A DNA stretch of 37,858 bases from IMG/VR virus record IMGVR_UViG_3300044631_002094, positions 1 to 37,858 of that record; one strand, 5' to 3'. Source of the DNA: a virus. A program made the translations under genes and the position numbers. The notes beneath the pieces were generated by a model. It saw nothing but the letters and a program-made list of their open reading frames with translations, did not search any database and was not told where the DNA came from. Below are positions 1-7,576 of this stretch, one piece after another (the stretch's first letter is position 1; the number at the start of each line of letters is the position of its first letter).

Positions 1-182
1 TACCTGATACAACGGGATTGGATACAAAGATGCTGGCGGATGCTGATCCAGGGGGTGTGATTCCAGCGGCAAATACGGATGGCATATTGCCATTGAACGT
101 GGAGTATGTGGCGGACAAGAACATACCTATATTGGGGCTGTTGGACGAGTTAGCGGAGCGTCGCACGGGTATATCGAAGGTG
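1..182. repeat. Terminal direct repeat, left copy (circular overlap)
   Basis: Bases 1-182 match 37677-37858 at 181 of 182 positions. The only difference is T128 versus G37804, a third-codon change (CCT/CCG, both Pro) in the portal gene. An exact open frame crosses the join, so this is an assembly overlap of a circular or circularly permuted genome and not a gene duplication. Removing one copy gives about 37,676 bp. Confidence 0.93.
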
Positions 183-1079
183 ACGCAAGGGTTAGACCCA
201 GCGGCATTATCGGAGAGTACGCAGTTTGTGGGCGCAAGTATTTTGAATGCGTCTCAAAAGAAGTTAAAGAACATTGTGCGTATCTTTGCTGAGACTGGCA
301 TTAAGTCTTTGTATTTAAAGACGCATGAATTGCTTAGGAAGTATGCTAAAGATTCTATGATCTTGCGTGATTCGGGTAAGTATTACGAAGTTGATCCTAG
401 GGAATGGAGAAAGCGGAAGTCTTTTGACATTACGGTGGGCACGGGTCGTACGGATAAGGAAGCGAAGGTTTTGGCATTGCAAGGTGTTTTAGCATTGCAG
501 CAGAACATAGCGGCGCAGGGTTTGATGAATAATCCTCTCTTAACGCCTCAGCATTTGTATAGGACGATGTCGGAGTTGGTGACGTTGTCTGGTTTGGGTG
601 ATGTGGAAAAATACTTTGCAAATCCTGATGATTTTCAGCCGACACCACCGCCGCCTGAGCCTATGGATAAGGCGATGGACATTGAAGAGGGAAGAGTGGC
701 GGCAGATGCGGCTTATAAGGCAGGATCGTTACAGGTTGAAGTGATGAAAGCGCAAATCTCTCTTCAGAAGTTAAAGATTGAGAAAGCTAAGTTACTGATG
801 GAACATGGAAAAAAGATTGAGGATGAAGAGGCAAATCGTGCATTGATGATGGCGGAACCGCCAGAGCAAGAGGAAGAAAAAAGTGAGGATTCTGAAAAAG
901 AAAGCAATATGGAAAAGCACATGGCATCTGTGAGTGAGGCTATTTCAAAGATTGGGGACGCCATTAAGGAGTTTTCGGCTGCAAGTACGCAAAACACACA
1001 GAGTGCTTTATCCATGATACAGAAACCAAAGCGTATTGTCCGTGAGAATGGCCGCGTTACGCGTATTGAAACAGACTAA
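1..1079 (+). CDS. Portal protein, C-terminal part (gene continues from window end)
   Basis: This is the C-terminal 358 residues of the portal gene that begins at 36494; the reading frame enters at base 3 and continues from the other end of the window because the molecule is circular. The full protein is 753 aa, close to the size of P22-class portals. The portal is the dodecameric ring at the capsid vertex through which DNA is packaged and ejected. The tail of the protein (from about 700) is strongly acidic and then alpha-helical (EEEKSEDSEKESNMEKHM), typical of the coiled-coil barrel of such portals. There is no real start codon here. Identification rests on position after the large terminase and before the scaffold, and on size; confident. 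Confidence 0.85.
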   Translation, partial: PDTTGLDTKMLADADPGGVIPAANTDGILPLNVEYVADKNIPILGLLDELAERRTGISKVTQGLDPAALSESTQFVGASILNASQKKLKNIVRIFAETGIKSLYLKTHELLRKYAKDSMILRDSGKYYEVDPREWRKRKSFDITVGTGRTDKEAKVLALQGVLALQQNIAAQGLMNNPLLTPQHLYRTMSELVTLSGLGDVEKYFANPDDFQPTPPPPEPMDKAMDIEEGRVAADAAYKAGSLQVEVMKAQISLQKLKIEKAKLLMEHGKKIEDEEANRALMMAEPPEQEEEKSEDSEKESNMEKHMASVSEAISKIGDAIKEFSAASTQNTQSALSMIQKPKRIVRENGRVTRIETD

Positions 1080-1109
1080 GGGGTTTATTGGCCTGATTGA
1101 TGGTTTAAA

Positions 1110-1610
1110 ATGTGGTCAAATCGATATTGGGCAAAAACATACTGGACAGGGACATACTGGACACCGGCTATTACATCACCAAGCGTGCCTTCTATTGGCG
1201 GCGGCATATTAGAAGCCAAAAGAAAACAAATACGGGAAAAACAAAGAAAAAGATGGGAAAAAGAAGCAGAGGTCCTTAGGTTTAGCGTTCGGAAAATAGA
1301 AGATCAGGAGCTACAAAGCATCGGAGAAAAGATTATTGCGTTTGAACAGCCAAAGGTTAAAAGGGTTGTCAAAAAACTTATTGATTACTCTCAAAACATT
1401 GAAAAGTCTAAGGTTTTAGACTTAGAGATTAAACGGTTAGAGAAAGCATTAAAAACGCAGCAAATCCTTGAGGCTAAAGAAAGGCAAAAGCAAAAGGAAT
1501 TACAGGATGCTTTGATAGCCCTTAAAGCTCTTTTAAAAGAAGATATGGAAATTATTGACATTTATTTGGAAATAGAACAAAAAGAAACAATGGCACTACT
1601 GGTGCTATGA
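1110..1610 (+). CDS. Hypothetical helical virion-operon protein
   Basis: 166 aa. The N-terminus is rich in aromatic YW motifs (WSNRYWAKTYWTGTYWTP) and is followed from about residue 34 by a long, charged, Lys/Glu-rich helix that should form a coiled coil. It lies 30 bp after the portal stop and before the scaffold block, in the late operon. Similar aromatic-N-terminus proteins sit beside the portal in other podovirus-like genomes as far as I recall, but I do not know a function. A minor head or connector component is plausible; this is inference from position only. No good Shine-Dalgarno site precedes the ATG. Confidence 0.7.
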   Translation: MWSNRYWAKTYWTGTYWTPAITSPSVPSIGGGILEAKRKQIREKQRKRWEKEAEVLRFSVRKIEDQELQSIGEKIIAFEQPKVKRVVKKLIDYSQNIEKSKVLDLEIKRLEKALKTQQILEAKERQKQKELQDALIALKALLKEDMEIIDIYLEIEQKETMALLVL

Positions 1611-1635
1611 GAGTTATACTTTAGGAGCGAATTGC

Positions 1636-1869
1636 ATGGATTACGTTGCTCTATCAGATAAGGCTATGAAGGCAAGGGAGTTGTTAGATTGCCCTGTGTT
1701 TAAGTCTATAATTGCGGATGCGCGGATGTCTCTTGTGGATCAGATGATGTCATCAAAACCTGATGAAACCGTCCTTAGAGAATCTTTTTATGCAAGAATT
1801 AAGGGTCTTGAATCAATTAACTTGATTCTTCAGGGAATTATTAATAAACACAATTTAAGCAAGGGATAA
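1636..1869 (+). CDS. Hypothetical small head-operon protein
   Basis: 77 aa, with a clear AGGAG ribosome-binding site ten bases before the ATG. Predicted all-helical, no membrane segment, no motif that I recognise. The stop lies 4 bp before the scaffold gene, so the two are probably translated together. Placement between portal and scaffold suggests an assembly accessory role, but nothing in the sequence proves it. Confidence 0.75.
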   Translation: MDYVALSDKAMKARELLDCPVFKSIIADARMSLVDQMMSSKPDETVLRESFYARIKGLESINLILQGIINKHNLSKG

Positions 1870-1873
1870 CATT

Positions 1874-2821
1874 ATGTCTATTGAATCTGCTGTTGAAGCG
1901 TACGAAAAAATGAAAAGCGCAGATGTTGCGCCTGTCGAACCAGAAAAGGTTGCCCAGCCTGTAGAGGAGAACGTTCCTGCGGAAGAAAACAAAGAGCAAG
2001 AGCCAGTCGTAGAATCTTCTGAGACTACAGAAAAAGAGGTTGTGGTTGAGGATTCTAGTCCTGATGATTTGATAGAATTTCAGGTTGGTGATGAAACAAA
2101 GAAGGTGCCCTTGTCTGAGTTGGTGGCATCTTATTCGGAGAAGCAGCAACCTAAAGATGTTGGGTTGCCGCAGGATGTTTTAGACATGAAGCAGCAGCTT
2201 ATTGAAAAGCTGGATGTGATGGAAAAAATCCTTTCTGATAATTCGGATGTTAGTGCAAGTCTTTCGCAAATCAATACGTTAATTCAGCAGGCGGCGGCGG
2301 AAGAGGATTGGACAGAGGTTGCCAAGTTGCAATATCAAAAGCAATCCATTGAGGATCAAGCCAAGGCGCGAGGCGAAGCGTTGCGTAAAATCCGAGAGGA
2401 AAAGCAGCAAGAGTCGAATCAATACAATGAGGCTTTTTTCAGAGAGCAGCATAAAATTTTAGAAAAACGCGCACCTGATTTGTTAAAAGACAATGGTTTA
2501 CAAAAGGTTGCTGAGTTTGTATCCAAAACATATGATGTTCCACAAGATGTTGTGGCAGAGATAATGGATGCTCGGTTCTTTGTGATGGCTAAGGATGCGA
2601 TGGCATACAATGACATGAAGATGAAATCCTCGGAGGTTTTGAAACCTGTGAAAGAGGCACCTAAGGTGATAAAGCGTTCTGTTGGCAAAGTGACGGTTAC
2701 GGACAGCGATATTAAGCAATCCAACATTCGCACGTTGCGGGCTAATATACGAAATGCGTCCAGCCAAGCAGAAAAGATCGACAATGTGGCGGCATTGTGG
2801 AGCACCCTAAAACAAAATTAA
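1874..2821 (+). CDS. Scaffolding protein
   Basis: 315 aa. Residues 1-70 are Glu/Val/Pro-rich and probably disordered; 80-200 are strongly helical with Gln/Glu/Lys-rich coiled-coil character (EEDWTEVAKLQYQKQ); the C-terminus is basic and helical (IKRSVGKVTV onward). This acidic front, helical centre and basic tail immediately upstream of the capsid gene is the standard architecture of podovirus scaffolds, which line the procapsid and leave before DNA fills the head. The ribosome-binding site is AAGGGA. Function is inferred from architecture and position. Confidence 0.82.
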   Translation: MSIESAVEAYEKMKSADVAPVEPEKVAQPVEENVPAEENKEQEPVVESSETTEKEVVVEDSSPDDLIEFQVGDETKKVPLSELVASYSEKQQPKDVGLPQDVLDMKQQLIEKLDVMEKILSDNSDVSASLSQINTLIQQAAAEEDWTEVAKLQYQKQSIEDQAKARGEALRKIREEKQQESNQYNEAFFREQHKILEKRAPDLLKDNGLQKVAEFVSKTYDVPQDVVAEIMDARFFVMAKDAMAYNDMKMKSSEVLKPVKEAPKVIKRSVGKVTVTDSDIKQSNIRTLRANIRNASSQAEKIDNVAALWSTLKQN

Positions 2822-2844
2822 CCTTTTAAAAGAAAGACAATCTT

Positions 2845-3786
2845 ATGGCTTTACCTACAAATGCTGTTGACACCTATACGGGTGCAACGTCTAACCGAGA
2901 GGCGTTTATTGACGCTATCTACAACGTATCCATGATGCAGTGTCCGTTTTTGACGGAGATTTGCAAACGGACAACCACGACGGGGATAACCCATCAGTGG
3001 CAAACTGTAACCTTGCGAGCGCCTGCACCCAACGCAAAAATTGATGGTGATGATGTTGGAACTTTGCAAAACACAGTTTCTGTGCGTCCAACAAACGTTA
3101 CGCAAATTTCTACTTTGCCAGCGGGTGTTTCTGGTACACAAGAAGCCGTAAACAAAGCGGGGAACAAAAGTGAATATGCTAAGCAGGTTGCATATGCGTA
3201 TCAAAACCTTATGCGTGACATGGAGGCTATTTTATCTGGAAATCAGGCTCCTATTGCGGGTGCCACCAACACGGCAAGACAGCTTCGTCCTTTGGAAGGT
3301 TGGTATTCTACCAATGTGTCTCGTGGTGCTTCTGGTGCCAACGGAACAGCATCGGCGGCAGCAACGGATGGAACGCAGCGTCCTTTTACAAGAACTTTGT
3401 TTGAGACCGTTCAACAATCCATTTTTAACAATGCTGGACCTGGTACCAAAACGGTTATGATGGGACCTGCTCAAAAGTTGGTGTTTGAAACTTTTGACTG
3501 GTATGCAACAGTTAAGCGTCAGGACACATCGGATGGGCGTTTAACGGCGGCACTTGAGATCATTGCAACCTCTTTTGGTGAAGTGAAAGTTGTTTTGAAT
3601 GCGTTTTCTCGTGCACGGACGGTTCACATTTTGGATAACGACATGTGGGAAGTTCCGTTTTTGCGTGAATTGCAAGACGTTCCTTTGGCTAAAAATGGAG
3701 ACAGTGAACGCTTTATGGTTCTTGCAGAGTATACTTTGCAAGCCAGCAACGAACGTGCCTCTGGTGTTATTGCAGACTTAACCTAA
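2845..3786 (+). CDS. Major capsid protein, SU10-like (DUF5309-type)
   Basis: 313 aa. The N-terminal pattern (TYTGATSNREAFIDAIYN, then PFLTEICKR) and the ATLPAGVSGTQEAVNKAG-like segment around residues 90-108 resemble the SU10/DUF5309 branch of HK97-fold capsid proteins. No pro-domain or protease gene lies nearby, which fits a scaffold-assisted capsid without proteolytic maturation. The gene follows the scaffold by 23 bp and is closed, after one micro-gene, by the strongest terminator in the window, as expected for the most highly expressed virion protein. The family is recognised by pattern only, without an alignment. Confidence 0.87.
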   Translation: MALPTNAVDTYTGATSNREAFIDAIYNVSMMQCPFLTEICKRTTTTGITHQWQTVTLRAPAPNAKIDGDDVGTLQNTVSVRPTNVTQISTLPAGVSGTQEAVNKAGNKSEYAKQVAYAYQNLMRDMEAILSGNQAPIAGATNTARQLRPLEGWYSTNVSRGASGANGTASAAATDGTQRPFTRTLFETVQQSIFNNAGPGTKTVMMGPAQKLVFETFDWYATVKRQDTSDGRLTAALEIIATSFGEVKVVLNAFSRARTVHILDNDMWEVPFLRELQDVPLAKNGDSERFMVLAEYTLQASNERASGVIADLT

Positions 3787-3808
3787 ACATAAACGAAAGG
3801 TTCTTTTT

Positions 3809-3943
3809 ATGGATAAGAAATCAATGAATCCTCCCGTTAAAGGCCGCACTATGCCAAATAACGCAAAAAAACCAGGTCAGGAAAGTATTTTTGCTAAATA
3901 CAAGCCTACACCTATGGTTAACCCTAAGTTTAAAAAGAAGTAA
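3809..3943 (+). CDS. Small basic protein after the capsid gene (44 aa)
   Basis: ATG at 3809 preceded by AAAGG; the frame runs 44 codons to TAA at 3941. The product is Lys/Pro/Asn-rich and basic, ending PKFKKK, with no hydrophobic segment. It sits between the capsid gene and the capsid terminator and so should be expressed at capsid-like levels. A tiny basic peptide here could be a capsid cement, a DNA-neutralising peptide or an assembly aid; these are guesses. Confidence 0.68.
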   Translation: MDKKSMNPPVKGRTMPNNAKKPGQESIFAKYKPTPMVNPKFKKK

Positions 3944-3951
3944 TGGAGAGG

Positions 3952-3977
3952 GGGGAGGGTTTTCCCTCCCCTTTTTT
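3952..3977 (+). terminator. Rho-independent terminator after capsid genes
   Basis: GGGGAGGG (3952-3959), loop TTTT, CCCTCCCC (3964-3971), followed by six T. The 8-bp all-G/C-rich perfect stem plus T-run is a textbook intrinsic terminator. It ends 3 bp before the next start codon, so distal tail genes probably depend on partial read-through. Confidence 0.93.
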
Positions 3978-3979
3978 GT

Positions 3980-4303
3980 ATGACAGAGATTATTCAAAGA
4001 CAGGTTCTTAATGGCATCAAAACAGATTTGGTTTTGGATGGTGACGATCTTCACGTTCATCGGTCATATGTTGGCAATACGCAAAAAAAGATCAATGAAT
4101 TGCGGGAAGAGTCTCGTGATGCTAGTAAAAAAATATGGCATGGAAATAAGGATGAAGTGCCTTTGTTTTATTTAGATGAATTGGAATTGGCTTTTATTCG
4201 TAAGCATTATGGTCACGACATTACAAAAGACGTGCCTGAATTGATACGGGTTATTGAAAAGCATTTTCCACACGCAAAAGTTTTTCATGGGAGTATGGTG
4301 TGA
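3980..4303 (+). CDS. Hypothetical protein directly after capsid terminator
   Basis: 107 aa, soluble, with no recognised domain. The C-terminal half is helical (DELELAFIRKHYGHDITKDVPELIRVIEKHF). The ATG at 3980 is only 2 bp after the terminator T-run and has no Shine-Dalgarno site, because that space is the C-rich arm of the terminator. Translation may therefore be weak or need another start; TTG at 4028 is a poorer alternative. The stop overlaps the GTG start of the next gene. Late-operon location suggests a head-completion or tail role, not shown by sequence. Confidence 0.68.
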   Translation: MTEIIQRQVLNGIKTDLVLDGDDLHVHRSYVGNTQKKINELREESRDASKKIWHGNKDEVPLFYLDELELAFIRKHYGHDITKDVPELIRVIEKHFPHAKVFHGSMV

Positions 4304-4683
4304 CGATAAAACGCAGAGGGCGCCCCCCTAGAATTATTAAAAACCAAGACGGTGAACACGTTTTGGTAGAAAACAAAGAGACGTTGCAAGACACGTCAGA
4401 TACTGTTGATCCTTTTCAGGTTGATGAAAATGCCTTGCGGGACAGTGATTTAGACTTTTCTTGCGTTAAAAATAAAAATGCAAGCGGGATGGATTTTTCT
4501 GGGACAGACTTTAGCGGATATGATATTCGTGGGTTTGTGTTTAATCGGTGTAACTTCACGGGATGTGATTTTACGGGATCATGTTTGCAGGGTGTGGTTT
4601 TTAAGGACTGTACGTTAAAAGACATTGTCACGACGGATGCCGATCTCAGATGGAGCAGTTTAGATGCCAGTTGCCATCAGTAG
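4300..4683 (+). CDS. AT-hook-like plus pentapeptide-repeat protein
   Basis: 127 aa from a GTG start that overlaps the previous stop. Residues 4-12 (KRRGRPPRI) contain the RGRP core of an AT-hook, a minor-groove DNA-binding motif. From about residue 60 the protein is built of pentapeptide units with Phe or Leu at the centre (DFSGT, DFSGY, NFTGC, DFTGS), about 12 units or three coils of a right-handed beta-helix. Pentapeptide folds can mimic duplex DNA (the Qnr/MfpA group, known from other work). The gene overlaps the adaptor gene by 20 bp. A DNA-contacting virion or packaging accessory protein is possible; the function is unknown. Confidence 0.75.
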   Translation: MTIKRRGRPPRIIKNQDGEHVLVENKETLQDTSDTVDPFQVDENALRDSDLDFSCVKNKNASGMDFSGTDFSGYDIRGFVFNRCNFTGCDFTGSCLQGVVFKDCTLKDIVTTDADLRWSSLDASCHQ

Positions 4684-5326
4684 TTATTCAGAGTTGGTTG
4701 CGGCCATTCGTCGGTATTTTCCTCGCAGTGACGATATAACGGCGGATATTGATCTGGCCATAGCTTTGTTTGAAAATTCTGTAGATACGTCGTTTTGGCC
4801 TCAGGAAAAGAAAAATGAAGTGTCTCTTTCGGTGACAGCGGGGTCATCTACGGTAACGTTGCCTTCAGATGTTTTGAGTGTTTATGATGCGACTATTGCT
4901 GGCAATCAAACGTTGCGGTCTGGGACTTTGAAAGACATTCGGGAAGCGAGAATGACTGGATATTCTGGTAAACCAGAGGTTTATGCGGAAAAAATCACGC
5001 ATAGCAACGTATCAAATACGGATGTTATAACAAGCGCGTTAGAATTTTATCCCACAAGCGATGCGGATTATACGATGGATGTTGTGTATTGGATGAAACT
5101 GTTGCCATTAAACAACACACAGACGACAAATTGGCTATTGAGGTTGGACCCATCTTTATATTTGTATGGGTCGTTAGCGCATATCCCGCCGCGATTTAGT
5201 GATGAAAATAAGATGGCGGCGTGGCAAGCTATGTTTGATCGTCGTGCTTCGGCATGGTTTAGCCGTGAGACTGTGAGAAAGACGGTAAGTGAGCGTGTCG
5301 TTAGGCGTCCGGTAGGTCTCATATGA
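4664..5326 (+). CDS. Head-tail adaptor protein (P22 gp4 / tail-tubular A type)
   Basis: 220 aa. Begins inside the 3' end of the pentapeptide gene and ends overlapping the next start (ATGA). The helical N-terminus (YSELVAAIRRYF, then DIDLAIALFENSVD), the central beta-rich part with LPSDVLSV, and the C-terminal helix ending in an Arg-rich tail match the pattern of podovirus adaptor proteins that bind below the portal ring. Position immediately before the gp10-like gene supports this. Called from pattern and synteny, not alignment. Confidence 0.77.
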   Translation: MPVAISSYSELVAAIRRYFPRSDDITADIDLAIALFENSVDTSFWPQEKKNEVSLSVTAGSSTVTLPSDVLSVYDATIAGNQTLRSGTLKDIREARMTGYSGKPEVYAEKITHSNVSNTDVITSALEFYPTSDADYTMDVVYWMKLLPLNNTQTTNWLLRLDPSLYLYGSLAHIPPRFSDENKMAAWQAMFDRRASAWFSRETVRKTVSERVVRRPVGLI

Positions 5327-6795
5327 CGTTTACAGATATGATTCCTTTTGGCCCATGGCGGCCTGATATGGGGTCGTATAGGAACGATGGCAATCTTGTC
5401 ATGGCTAAAAACGTGCTAATTCAGGGTACGGATTATGTGCCTTTTAAGACATTAAGTGAACAGACGGGTGCATTGCCCAGTGATGTGATTGGGGCGGCTC
5501 GGTTTCAAACGCCTCGTGGTTTGCAGTATATTTTTGCTGGAACAAAGACGAATCTTTATCTGCTAACTGGGTCAAATACATGGTCTGACGTGAGCGGGAC
5601 AACGTACAATTCTGCTGCGACGGATTGGCGTTTTGATCTTTATGATGAAGTGGTTTTGGCGACAAACTTTGAAAATGTCCTTCAGCGGTACGATACGACT
5701 GTGGGGGGGACGTTTGGAAATTTAGCGGGCAGTCCACCTCGGTGTCGGGATATTGCGGTATCCAATTCATTTTTACTTGCCTTTAATCTTGTAGACGGTG
5801 GAACGGATCGCTACACGCGCCTGAGATGGTCAGCACAGGGCATCATAACGGATTGGACGACTTCAGGACTGGGGGCGGGCTTTAATGATGTTAGAGAGGA
5901 CGTAGGGGGCACTGGGCAGCGTGTGATGGCCCTTAATGACTATGCGGTGTTGTTCTTTACGGATTCCATTTATCGGGTGGAATACATTGCCCAGCCAGCA
6001 TCGTTTGGATTGCGGCCTTTGCCAAGGGGTCGTGGGACGTTAGCTCCCAATTCTCTTGTGAGGGATGGAAGTGTTATTTATTATTATGGGACAGATGGGT
6101 TTTATGCCTTTGACGGGACAAATTCTGTACCTATCGGGGAAAACAAGATTGATCGGTATTTTTATGATCTTGTGGACTTTGGAAAGTTAAAAAGCATTCA
6201 GGGTGCCCGTGATCCTGTAACTAAGAATATCTTATGGAGTTTTGTGTCTATCAATTCTCCCAATGGATATCCTGATATGATGATGTCTTATAACACGTCA
6301 TTGCAGGAATGGACGGTCATTCAGTATCCTGTGCGGTTTTTGTTATCGTCGTACACGACAGCCCAAACGCTGGAAACGTTAGAGACGCTTTACGGGTCTA
6401 TTGATAGCATTCCAGGGTCTTTGGATGATCCGATCTATGCGGGTGGTTTGCGTGTGTTTGGTGGGTTTTCGCCAAATAACAAATATGGGGTGTTTAGTGG
6501 TGCATCTTTAGAAGGTGAATTGCATACGGAGGATTTCCGGTTAAATAAGAATGGTCGGGCGCATTTAAGTGGCCTTCATGTGGTTACGGATGCAACGGTT
6601 ATGGTGGCAACAAATCACAGAAACTTGCAGACAGAGATGCCAACGCAAACGTCGTTTGGTGCTATTAACACAATAACGGAAAACGTAAACTTTGATGTGA
6701 TTGCGCGGTATACGCAGTTTGTCATTAAGTTATCGGGCACTTGGACACGGGCCAAGGGATTTATGGTTGAGTTTAAACCTACGGGAAATGAATAA
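5323..6795 (+). CDS. Packaged-DNA stabilisation / tail nozzle protein (P22 gp10-like)
   Basis: 490 aa, almost wholly beta-strand. Early motifs (FGPWRPDMGSYRNDG, then AKNVLIQGTDYVPF) and repeated hydrophobic-Gly-Thr blade-like segments match the beta-propeller nozzle proteins of P22-like phages, which plug the tail and keep packaged DNA inside. Overlaps the adaptor gene by 4 bp and the next gene by 1 bp (TAATG), showing tight translational coupling. Length is similar to P22 gp10 (472 aa). Confidence 0.8.
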   Translation: MTFTDMIPFGPWRPDMGSYRNDGNLVMAKNVLIQGTDYVPFKTLSEQTGALPSDVIGAARFQTPRGLQYIFAGTKTNLYLLTGSNTWSDVSGTTYNSAATDWRFDLYDEVVLATNFENVLQRYDTTVGGTFGNLAGSPPRCRDIAVSNSFLLAFNLVDGGTDRYTRLRWSAQGIITDWTTSGLGAGFNDVREDVGGTGQRVMALNDYAVLFFTDSIYRVEYIAQPASFGLRPLPRGRGTLAPNSLVRDGSVIYYYGTDGFYAFDGTNSVPIGENKIDRYFYDLVDFGKLKSIQGARDPVTKNILWSFVSINSPNGYPDMMMSYNTSLQEWTVIQYPVRFLLSSYTTAQTLETLETLYGSIDSIPGSLDDPIYAGGLRVFGGFSPNNKYGVFSGASLEGELHTEDFRLNKNGRAHLSGLHVVTDATVMVATNHRNLQTEMPTQTSFGAINTITENVNFDVIARYTQFVIKLSGTWTRAKGFMVEFKPTGNE

Positions 6796-7124
6796 TGGCC
6801 GTTAATACATTTGAGCGTGTTCCTAAGGTTTACAATTCTGATGCCATTGATCTGGTTAAGATGACGCGCATTTGGGATGGCATGATGGAAGGTCGCTTGA
6901 ATGTGACGGGTGAGTTTACCGTTGCGCCGCACACCACGTCCACAACGGTTACAGATGCAAGAATGAGAGCAAATGCGTTAGTGTTTTGGGTCCCATTGAC
7001 GGCAAATGCAGCAGGACATACTGTAGAGATGTACCTTACTGGCAGAAATAATGGGTCTTTTATTTTAACCCACGCATCAAAAAACCATACAGATTTGAAT
7101 TATGGATACATCATTGTTGGGTAG
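6795..7124 (+). CDS. Hypothetical small tail-operon protein
   Basis: 109 aa, beta-rich after a short helical start (DAIDLVKMTRIWDGMMEGRLNV). The remainder (TTSTTVTDARMRANALVFWVP) is a compact beta domain. Similar proteins sit after the nozzle gene in other podovirus-like genomes as far as I recall, but without a proven role. Starts on the TAATG of the nozzle gene; 2 bp gap to the acetyltransferase gene. Probably a small virion component; inferred. Confidence 0.72.
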   Translation: MAVNTFERVPKVYNSDAIDLVKMTRIWDGMMEGRLNVTGEFTVAPHTTSTTVTDARMRANALVFWVPLTANAAGHTVEMYLTGRNNGSFILTHASKNHTDLNYGYIIVG

Positions 7125-7126
7125 TC

Positions 7127-7573
7127 ATGGATGATTTTAAGGTAAGACTGGCTGAGGTAGAGGATTTTCCTTTGGTGGAAAGGCTTTGTTATCAGTTTTT
7201 TTCTGAGACCATGTATAAAGTGCTTGATTACAGTCAAGAAAATACACTAGAGATGATAAGGGACTGGCAATATATCCTTTTGATTGAAACAGGGGATGGT
7301 GTGCCGGCTGGGTTTTGTTCCCTCAATGTTTGTCATACGTATTATGTGCAGAAGGAGGGCGATGTGGATAAGTTTTACATTGTTCCTGAGTTTCGTGGCA
7401 CGGTTGCATCCAGAATGTTAGCGGGTTCTGTTGTGAAGTTAGCTAAGGCTTTAGATGCAAAAATTGTGTATGCTTTGTGTGGTTCTGGTATAAGTGAAAA
7501 AACAGATAGATTGTTTCATAACTTATGGGCAAAATTTGGCTTTAAAAAACTTGGCGTTTTAATGATGGGGTGA
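7127..7573 (+). CDS. GNAT-family N-acetyltransferase
   Basis: 148 aa, the usual size of a single GNAT domain. The start KVRLAEVEDFPLVERL is the classic GNAT alpha1 opening. Residues 80-102 (DKFYIVPEFRGTVASRML) form motif A, where the Arg-Gly loop holds the pyrophosphate of acetyl-CoA; the C-terminus (LWAKFGFKKLG) is motif B. The enzyme would transfer an acetyl group to an amine, but the substrate cannot be read. It lies between tail genes, so either a virion protein or a host target modified late in infection is possible. Confidence 0.85.
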   Translation: MDDFKVRLAEVEDFPLVERLCYQFFSETMYKVLDYSQENTLEMIRDWQYILLIETGDGVPAGFCSLNVCHTYYVQKEGDVDKFYIVPEFRGTVASRMLAGSVVKLAKALDAKIVYALCGSGISEKTDRLFHNLWAKFGFKKLGVLMMG

Positions 7574-7576
7574 TGT

